Part shown: positions 56,449 to 64,000 of the stretch, in pieces
Position numbering within the stretch: the stretch's first letter is position 1
Layout: every line of letters starts with the position of its first letter
DNA from: Nemertoderma westbladi
Lineage: Eukaryota > Xenacoelomorpha > Nemertodermatida > Nemertodermatidae
Direction: 5' to 3'
DNA: 64,000 nucleotides
Assembly: GCA_032718475.1 (NCBI GenBank)
Contig: JAUCBJ010003091.1
Span: 1-64,000 of the forward strand
Notes under the pieces: model-generated
Seen by the model: only the letters and a program-made list of their open reading frames with translations
Told to the model about the DNA's origin: nothing
Databases searched by the model: none
Position numbers and translations under genes: made by a program

Positions 56449-56734
56449 TTCTTTAATATCAAAATTATACCAGTGAAATATGTAGTAAATAATTTTTCAA
56501 CAAAGGTCATTAGAATCTGCTTGCGTTCATTACTGTGTAAACTCCAGTAGGAATCTTGAATTTCCTGACGATGTTCATTATTAATCTTCTCTTTAGAGCC
56601 CAACTTGAACTTATATGTGCAACCAGCATCGTGCAATGTGTGTTTATGAGAGTCCCAAATGCGTCTATCATCAGGAGATCAACATCTGTTTGGACTGGTG
56701 TGGCATTCCCATGCAAATTCCCATGATTTCGTCG

Positions 56735-57395
56735 ATGGATATGCTAACTCACTCCATCTACCTGCGACATCACCTGTCCACCAACTACCTATATCTCTGA
56801 TATCCCCTGTCCATCCACTCCATCAATCTTGACATCCCCTGTCCACCCACTCCATATCTATCTCCTCTGACATCCCATGTCCTTCCACTCCATCTTACCT
56901 CCAACACCTCCTGTCCACCCACTACATCTGCCTCCAACATCCCATGTCCTCACACTCCGTCTACCTCCGATACCCCCAGTCCATCCACTCAATCTACCTC
57001 CGACATACCATGTCCACCCACTCAATCTACCTCTGACATCCCAGTCCACCAACTCCATCTACCTCCGACACCCCATGTCCACCCACTCAATCTACCTCTG
57101 ACATCCCCGCCCACCAACTCCATCTACCTCCGACATCCCCTGTCCACCCTTTCAATCTACCTCTGACATCCCCCATCCACCAACTCATCTACCTCTGACA
57201 TCCCCTGTCCACTCACACAATCTACCTCTGACATCCCCATCTACCAACTCCATCTACCTCCGACATCCCTTGTCCACCCACTCAATCTACCTCTGACATC
57301 CCCGTCCACCAACTCCATCTACCTCCGACATCCCCTGTCCACCCACTCAATCTACCTCCGACATCCCCTGTTCATCTACACCATCTACCTCCAGT
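56735..57395 (+). repeat. C-rich minisatellite of ~33-bp units
   Basis: About 20 units of ccatctacctccgacatccc followed by ctgtccacccactc, alternating with aatctacctctgacatcccc and ccaccaactc, giving a 66-bp higher-order period. Frames over it (56858-57101) are by-products. Confidence 0.93.
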
Positions 57396-57512
57396 AAACG
57401 TGGCCCATCACCATTTCCGGTTAACAACTCCCTGTTCATTCTCATAGTCGTCCTGTTTCTCTTATTCGTCCTGTTTGAATGTGCTATTATGGTAGTTAAT
57501 TTCTTATTGTAC

Positions 57513-57561
57513 TGGAACATTCCTAAGGAGTAATACTCTATGTTACACCTTAGGAATGTTC
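57513..57561. repeat. 15-bp inverted repeat
   Basis: ggaacattcctaagg (57513-57527) and its exact reverse complement at 57547-57561, 19 bases apart. Confidence 0.9.
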
Positions 57562-57617
57562 CCGAACATTATTTAATATCAAATTACGTATTAATATGGT
57601 CAGTAATGGTTGACCGA

Positions 57618-57772
57618 TGCGCCTGTAAATAGCCTCTCGTCAACAAGTCAACCCCACTGACTAGCGGTACTGGCTGTTTTTGCTGACGGGGCTCTGTCGA
57701 ACAATGCGTCCCTGATAGCAGTAAAGGGGGCCTCTTTATTGAGGGGCAGTATTACTATTGCCGCCGAACTGC
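57618..57772 (+). repeat. dispersed block, second copy (see 25985-26150)
   Basis: Same strand as the copy at 26 kb, with a few changes. Here it is followed by a Pro/Thr/His-rich frame (57758-57973, 71 codons) that could be the start of a LINE ORF, or nothing. Confidence 0.85.
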
Positions 57773-58193
57773 CCCAACTCATCACCTCTCCCACTCCCAC
57801 TCTCCAACGAAAATGAACATAAAATCAACATACACCAACCCACTACTATACCCCACACCGCGACACCCACCCACATCTACGATCTGAAAGATTGTACCCA
57901 ATACAAAAAGCTGGATAAGTTGAATCATACAACTAAAGCAGTAAGCTTGCAAGACGAATGCATGATTTACTGAGAATATCGGTCATAATCTCACTCCATG
58001 GAATACTGTACCGGTATATATATATATATAAATCTAATATAATAAGCCTCATTGTGTAGGCATCATGGAAGCATAGGCAAAAATACATTCATTCAATTCA
58101 AATTATTGTAACACACAAAAATATAAAATAAACCTTCACCTTAAAAATAGAGGTAGAGTTGTGTTGAAGCATATGATATAATATGTACAGAGA

Positions 58194-60300
58194 TCAAATG
58201 CAAACCTGCTTTAAGCAATCTATAATTCTTTCGCATCTCGCTAGCTGGATAGTTGTTAGCGATACTGGTAAGTTATTATAGTTTAAGGACTCTATGAGGT
58301 TCGTAATTGTATCACGTCTGTCCGAACAAACAAATAAATAGTGGTATTCTGTCTCAATGTCTCCACAAGTGCAACGATCGTGTACCAAATCTTTGTATAT
58401 GTATCGCATATGTGCAAGGTTTGCTTGTCCGATGATAAGTCCGAGAATAAATGATTCCACATTTCGTCGTACATTAAGGGTTATTGGTTTCAATGATGGA
58501 ATTAATGTAGCATACATTTCTTCAGTATTTATGCTCACTAACTGTTTGTGCCAAAGTTTGCATGTATATTTATTCATTATCTCTGTTGTATACATAAAGC
58601 TCTTTACATCTATATTTTTCAATGCTGGAAGGGCAGTTGCAGATCGATATTCTAACCTGTCAGCTAAGAAGCGACGAAGAAAACATAAATGACTATAGAA
58701 GATATGTTGTGTTTTCATACGTGGTAACATGTTTGTCCATAGTAGTTTTACTGTGCTTCCTGTCCTTGAGCATATCTTTAATAAGTATTTTATTGCTATA
58801 ATCTCACCCCAAATATCATGGTTTGGAAGTCCGCAAACTGTTTCCAACTTCATACCACTAGGGTTAAAATGTGATCCAACTGCCGATTTCAACATTATAT
58901 TCCACATTTCATCGAGGTGTTTATTAGAAACAAATGGTTGCCAAACAACACTCCCATACATACAGCGTGGTAGTATTACAGTATTAATGAGCTTCATTAT
59001 TGTTGGTAAACAAAGACCATGGCTTGGTGATATATAACGTTTCAGTTGGTTCCATATTATCCAAAATTTCTTATAAACATAGTTGGCGTGACTGGTAAAA
59101 CGCAAGCTTCTTTCAAAATGTACTCCTAGGATTTTGCTGCATTCAGCAAATTTACAAATCTGGTTGCAAAGTTTTAACGGCTGTAAATCCAAATACGACA
59201 GATCGTTAGCATTAAAAACAATTATGTCAGTTTTATCTCCATTAATTTTAATCCTCCATTTTTTGCACCAGGATGATATTGTATTACATTGACGTTGTGT
59301 TAGTTCTATACCACTTTTAACAGATTCAATGGTTGAGTTACTTGGAAGACATGAATTGTATATTGTTCCATCATCTGCATATGTGAATAACGCAGTGGCT
59401 TCTTTATGTACTCATTCCATTGGCCTGTTATGAGATTCTTTGTCCGAAAATTCTTGACTACTGACCTGAACTATATCCATACTTGAATCATCTGGATTCA
59501 CAGTATTGGAAATAGCTTCCGTTACGATGTGTTCAGGTGTTTTTATTTCCTCAAATATATCACCAATATGAAAGTTAAACAACCTTTGAGATAGAACCCA
59601 GCCATGCGGTAAACCAATATCTGATGTTACATCAAAAAAAAGCACTCATATGACCATTCCCACACAGACGTAGTTTTCTTGTAGACAATAAATTACATAT
59701 TGTTCTCAAAATTTTACCACGTACACCTGCCTTATATAGTTTATAGAATAGACCTTTCAACCAAACGCTATCGAAAGCTTTTTCGAAATCAATCAACACC
59801 GCAATCCCTGGAGTCTGTGACAATTTGTCGTGTTGAATTGTCTTGTTTTCTTAGAAAAATGGCATATCCATCTTCCCATGGCGAATGTGGAGAGTCTAGG
59901 ACTAAATTGAATAACCGTAAGAAAAATGCTTTGCCCCAAAAGCCAAGACTTTTGATGTACATTGGATGTAAACCATCATTATCGCATGACTTTCCATTAC
60001 TATTAACATGGTGTATTGAGGTATTAATTTCTTTCATTGTAAATTGTTTATCACAAATATCCTTATTATAATTATTAATTTCAGCACAATTATTATCATT
60101 ATCTACAATAGTTGTGGTATCTTCACTGAACCCATAAAACTCTGCGTGATGTGTTTCAATGAAATCTTCAATTTGAGTTTTCAATACATCATCAAAAATT
60201 TGACCTTTCAAATGGCTTGCTGTGAAAAACGTTTCGTATAATAAGAGTTACATTTATCTTCATTTGTAAAAACTAGACCATCTTTAGACTTCAACGCTTC
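58194..60300 (-). pseudogene. non-LTR retrotransposon RT and C terminus, frameshifted
   Basis: Minus strand, in order from 60300 down: ALKSKDGLVFTNEDKCNSYY, DNDGLHPMYIKSLGFWGK and LDSPHSPWEDGYAIFLRK (about 59870-60211), motif A VLIDFEKAFDSVWLKGL (59632-59823), motif B GLPHGWVLSQRLFNFHIGDI (near 59600; H and W replace Q and S), motif C ALFTYADDGTIYN (about 59370-59400), KINGDKTDIIVFNAN, then a long intact frame (58194 to beyond 59192) with ILGVHFERSLRFTSHANYV and a C-terminal CTCGDIETEYHYLFVC zinc-like motif. Frameshifts separate motifs 1/A/B, and no endonuclease is found. It differs from the other LINE families in this window and looks Jockey/I-group-like. Confidence 0.85.
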
Positions 60301-61745
60301 AACATTGTTATCTGGTACATATTGGTACATATATCTGGTACATATATCCGGTGCATATTGTACAAAACTTTTGCTAAATTAATTGCAATGCTCACCTATC
60401 ATTTCGCCTATCATTACTCGTACATACTCATGCATGTTAAAAATTAAGGTATATGGTACTGTACAAATCTGACAAATACTGGAATTGTAATTCATCTAGC
60501 ATGATATAAACTAACGAACAAATTGGCAATTAATATGACTGATATTTACTTCCTTTTCATGTATATTTTTCAGAAATATTTCAAATGCATTAATTTACAT
60601 ATTTTCAGTCATCCCAATTTACCAAATTTTTAACTTTCAGGAATTTTAATTACCATGCGGTATAGGGTTCCGCAACTTTTAGTGGCAACACTAGAGACAT
60701 CTAACCCAGAGTAGGGTATTCCTTAAATACCCCCTGTAGGTGTTGGGCTGGGCTCCTATGGGTAAGATACAGCATAGCGCACTACCCAACTAACAAATTT
60801 CCACTACCCAACTAAATCTTCCACTTTCTTCTCTAAAACGCTCAAACTACCGTCCCAACTTCAGAAAAACAGAATAAAATTGGATTAGTTAGTAATAAAT
60901 ACTATTACTATTTAATACAGGTTCTATACCTATAATGATAACGGACAATATCTCTACTATCCAACAAAACCAACAAAACAATCCATCTAAACACTTATTC
61001 CCAATTAACAGATTACGATTACATCTCACTATACCACATCAAAAATCAATGTCACACCACGAATGCCTTTTCATTACATTTATAATGATATCAACAACCC
61101 AAAGATACCCCATTTGCTATAATCTTATTGATAAAGTGCGATTTTATTGATGGAGATAAAATTATACCCCTGTTATATTGAATATTCACCAAGCATCAAC
61201 ATGAAAAGAACAAACCAACAACATCTATGGGAAATTTTTTAAAACGAATAAACATGTCAACTGTTGATTTATGACTCCAGGCTAATGGACTATAATAAAC
61301 AAACACCAGTGACTCTCGAAATAGAGACCTTCCAACCACCACGCAATGCTCCCATTCCTACACCAATAATGAAACACTCATAACCGATCTTAAAATTAGC
61401 CTCCCCTCCATTCCCCACACGGCGGGCAGCATTATTAGTCCTTCAGAATATGAGTCATCAATATCAAATACTGTCAACCCCTACAGGCAACAGACCAACT
61501 ATCCCACTGACTTATACAAAATGAACCAATAATGACGAGAGCAATATATGAGATAGAGGTTACACATTTAACCTGATAACAACCATTACGATCAGAGAAA
61601 ACATGCCTCATATTAACAAACATTCCCACTCCCTATCACTATTCTACTACTAACAGTTAAACAAAACGATACTACACACGAAACAGAAAACCTCAACACC
61701 TTCACTGATCACTAATAACAATCGAACAATAATGACCCTGATGAA
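60301..61745. other. non-coding stretch, decayed LINE-like on the right
   Basis: 60311-60362 has a small degenerate repeat (ggtacatat). From about 61260 the base use (A/C-rich plus strand) is like that of the CR1-type copy at 61.75 kb, so the 5' part of that LINE may be here in ruined form. No other gene. Confidence 0.4.
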
Positions 61746-62268
61746 ATGGCGACTTGCTTTAATACTCACTACCAAAACATAGGCTCACAATTAGACAAAA
61801 AGATACCAAAACCTGACGGTTCCCCATTAGACTACCTACCACAGACAGAGCCGGCAGAAAAACTGAAAACATTTAATCACATAACCGCAACTAGCATTGT
61901 ACTCACTGCCAACGACCTGAACAATCGCACCAGTCCAGGGTATGATAAATTAGCTGCATCAAGTGTACAGTGACTGTACACCCAACAATTTCATTAATTG
62001 CAGAACCACTTGCTTACATTATAAACCTTTCCCTTTTTTAGTGGAACTGTGCCAAAACAAATGAAAATTGCTTGCGTTACAGGCTGAAAATCCTACCTTT
62101 GTAGAAAACTACAGGCCAATATCTGTTCTCTGTTATTTCTCGAAAATTCTAGAAAAAATCGCACATACAGAACTTACTGACTATTTAACTAAACTCGCCA
62201 TTCTGTCACAATCGAAATTTGGCTTCAGACGTAATCGATCAACCCAACATGCACTACTAACACAATAA
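61746..62268 (+). pseudogene. CR1/Jockey-type LINE fragment, RT N-terminal part
   Basis: FNTHYQNIGSQLDKK, LKTFNHITATS, LNNRTSPGYDKLAAS, then after stops and a frame change NPTFVENYRPISVLCYFSK, ILEKIAHTELTDYLTK and FGFRRNRSTQHALLTQ. Closely related to the copy at 24.2 kb (TSPGYDDI, NYRPISVLAYFSKILEKI). Truncated before motif A. Confidence 0.85.
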
Positions 62269-62426
62269 TATAGATAGCCAAAAAAAGAAATTAATTATAC
62301 GATTAAAATAAAATATTGCATAAGAAGGGTTGTTGCGCGACAAAATTGTTGAGCAATTTAAAGCAATATAACAACTGAATAAGGGGTAACAAGGTGCCCT
62401 GAATCGAGTGACGGGATGTGTTTTTT

Positions 62427-63025
62427 GTGTAAACACGAGGGAACGGTCGAAATTGGGGGTTTAAGTAAGCATGGGAAGCCAATTTTGAAAACTGGCTGTG
62501 ATTGGCTGCTACATGTTTGACGTCACTACAAAGTGCTGTGATAATATATTATCTTGGTTTGTATGGACAGTGATTTTCAAACCATTCAAATAAATATTAA
62601 ATCTCAATCATTTCACATGTGGCTTATTATATCTATTAAAAGTGGAGAATCTAGCGCGTCTTATGACCTACATTGACTAAATTAATGACGAGGAACGTTG
62701 ATAAAATGATGTTTCCAACAGTATTTCCAGCAGCAATACAGCATTTTATCAATCTTCATCATCGATCATCATGCATTTAATTAATTAATTGTTAATTAAT
62801 CTTCACTTTCAATTGATAGAAGCTACGTGTCAAATGATTGATATTAAATGTGTATAAATGAATCTAAGAAAAGATCTAAAATCACCCTCCATTGAAAGCA
62901 ATATAAGAAATTATCAGAGCACTGCGTAGTGACGTCAAATCTGTAGTTCTAATTACAGCCGATTTTCAAAATTGGCTTTCCGGGCTTACTTAAACCCGCC
63001 ATTTAGACTGTTACCTTGTGTTTTA
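62427..63025. mobile_element. foldback / MITE-like element, arms ~110-120 bp
   Basis: Left arm about 62427-62550 (gtaaacacgagg, gggtttaagtaagc, aagccaattttgaaaa, gtttgacgtcactac, agtgctgtgataat) is repeated inverted, with about one change in eight, at about 62900-63025. The 350-bp centre is AT-rich and non-coding. Boundaries are approximate; no clear target duplication seen. Confidence 0.75.
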
Positions 63026-63768
63026 CAATACTTTCGTAACGCATCAAAAGTAATCACTAACTTAATAACAATATACTTGAGTATTCCCCATTAATGATAG
63101 CAATTATTGTTACGTAACGTACAGTTGTTACAATAACTGCAATTCATTGGATAATAATTATATGAATTTCATTAATATTCCTAAATAATAAAATATTAAA
63201 GCTAATAGTTAAGCATTAAAAACGATGATAAGGTGACATAATATAACAAAATTACGTACATCATTGTATGATAAGGGGACAATTCATTCAGCGTTAAAAG
63301 ACATTTGTTTATTTATGGAAACCTCCCTCACTGCGCTCGCTCTTGACCGAAATACACCTTGTTGTCATAACGCTGAAAAGTGCTATTTTTATAGTTTGCA
63401 TTTCTGCACACAATGATTTATTAAAAATGCCCCAAACACCAAATATTCTTAATCTACCTCTTTTTCAAATTTCAAGTAATTTCATCAAGATTTGTAAAAA
63501 AAAATTTTGTGTGGGGGGGGGGGGGAGTCCAGGTACTTCAATAACGACACTATATTCCAGGACATGGTGTACATAGTGACTTTTTTATATTTCAACACAA
63601 ATTTACGAGTTAAGCAATTAGAGCGCACCTAATGATGTGAGCGAACGAAGCCAGCAGAAAAGTTTACACATTTTAGGTTATGATACATGTCCACACAATC
63701 AAATACAGTATAATAGCTACGCCTACAATCCAACATGCATATACATTTGTGTAATATAAATTTAATTT
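63026..63768. other. non-coding stretch
   Basis: AT-rich with a run of 13 G at 63513-63525; presumably intergenic or 3' flank of the minus-strand exon that follows. Confidence 0.5.
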
Positions 63769-63999
63769 TTAAGATAATAGTATTTCTGAAACTTTCAGAA
63801 TTTTTCTTTTTATTTCCGTGACATCGTCAATATTGTCTAGGGTCGCACCCCAGGCGATGACCTGACTCTCGATGAGCCTTTTCAGTGGTCCCATGGCAGT
63901 GGTGGACTGGTGTCCCGAACCGGGTGAAGCGCCAATATATGACGGAGAAGCCGGTGGCGGCAGGGTTGGCAGAGGCGGAGGGGTGCTGGCAATCTCCTC
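63769..63999 (-). CDS. last coding exon of an unrecognised protein, cut by the window edge
   Basis: A GC-richer patch with an uninterrupted minus-strand frame of 76 codons from the window edge to TAA (63769-63771), with no start needed inside. It reads EEIASTPPPLPTLPPPASPS, a Gly/Ser/His part, then AMGPLKRLIESQVIAWGATL, DNIDDVTEIKRKILKVSEIL. So a Pro-rich linker leads into a C-terminal segment with helix-like, amphipathic composition. The sharp change of base composition at the stop codon supports real coding sequence. I do not recognise the family; it could be a host gene or a transposon accessory protein. Confidence 0.5.
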   Translation of the reverse strand, partial: EEIASTPPPLPTLPPPASPSYIGASPGSGHQSTTAMGPLKRLIESQVIAWGATLDNIDDVTEIKRKILKVSEILLS

Positions 64000-64000
64000 G

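Noticed and set aside
56858-57101. 66-74-codon frames, Pro- or Gly/Trp-rich
   Set aside because: Products of the 33-bp minisatellite.

Overview
This window looks like nuclear DNA of an AT-rich, repeat-laden invertebrate animal, probably marine. The evidence is an ephrin exon (ephrins are animal proteins) with a splice acceptor, several LINE families, piggyBac-, P-, Harbinger-, hAT- and Crypton-like DNA-transposon remnants, a tRNA-like SINE, long satellite arrays and long G/C homopolymers. I cannot name the species. There are no bacterial operons and no CRISPR array.

Layout. 1-4.5 kb: two satellite arrays (40-bp unit; composite 43/60-bp unit). 5.45-6.04 kb: last coding exon of a GPI-anchored ephrin. 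6.7-11.35 kb: SINE, a 2.6-kb G-rich minisatellite and a 67-bp array. 11.35-20.5 kb: decayed LINE, small repeats, a broken tyrosine recombinase and a strong hairpin. 20.57-23.07 kb: a piggyBac-like non-autonomous element with TTAA on both sides. 23.9-25.8 kb: CR1/Jockey-type LINE pieces. 27.9-31.18 kb: an intact single-ORF LINE of RTE type. 31.3-34.1 kb: a second, broken LINE. 35.5-40.0 kb: Harbinger remnant, truncated RTE copy and a MITE with perfect 36-bp inverted ends. 41.12-43.25 kb: an intact 691-codon gene resembling the PA polymerase subunit of orthomyxoviruses. 43.3-49.8 kb: Ty3/gypsy, hAT and other element fragments and a foldback MITE. 50.2-53.57 kb: an intact LINE. 53.5-55.2 kb: P-element/THAP9-like transposase pseudogene. 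56-63 kb: RTE copy, minisatellite, two more LINE remnants and a foldback element. 63.77 kb to the end: the last exon of an unrecognised gene on the minus strand.

The most remarkable object is the PA-like gene. It has no stops or frameshifts, keeps most of the endonuclease signature, and is bounded on both sides by short sequences that resemble the conserved ends of orthomyxovirus genome segments. It may therefore be a nearly complete, polymerase-acidic segment endogenised as DNA. No other viral segment is seen here.

A second theme is the origin of satellites from transposon ends: the 40-bp array, the 67-bp array, a fragment near 6.96 kb and both arms of a foldback element near 46.5-46.9 kb share one core. 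Apart from the ephrin exon, the PA-like gene and the right-edge exon, nearly every protein-coding signal belongs to mobile elements. Several open frames start at non-ATG codons or are repeat-derived and were left out.
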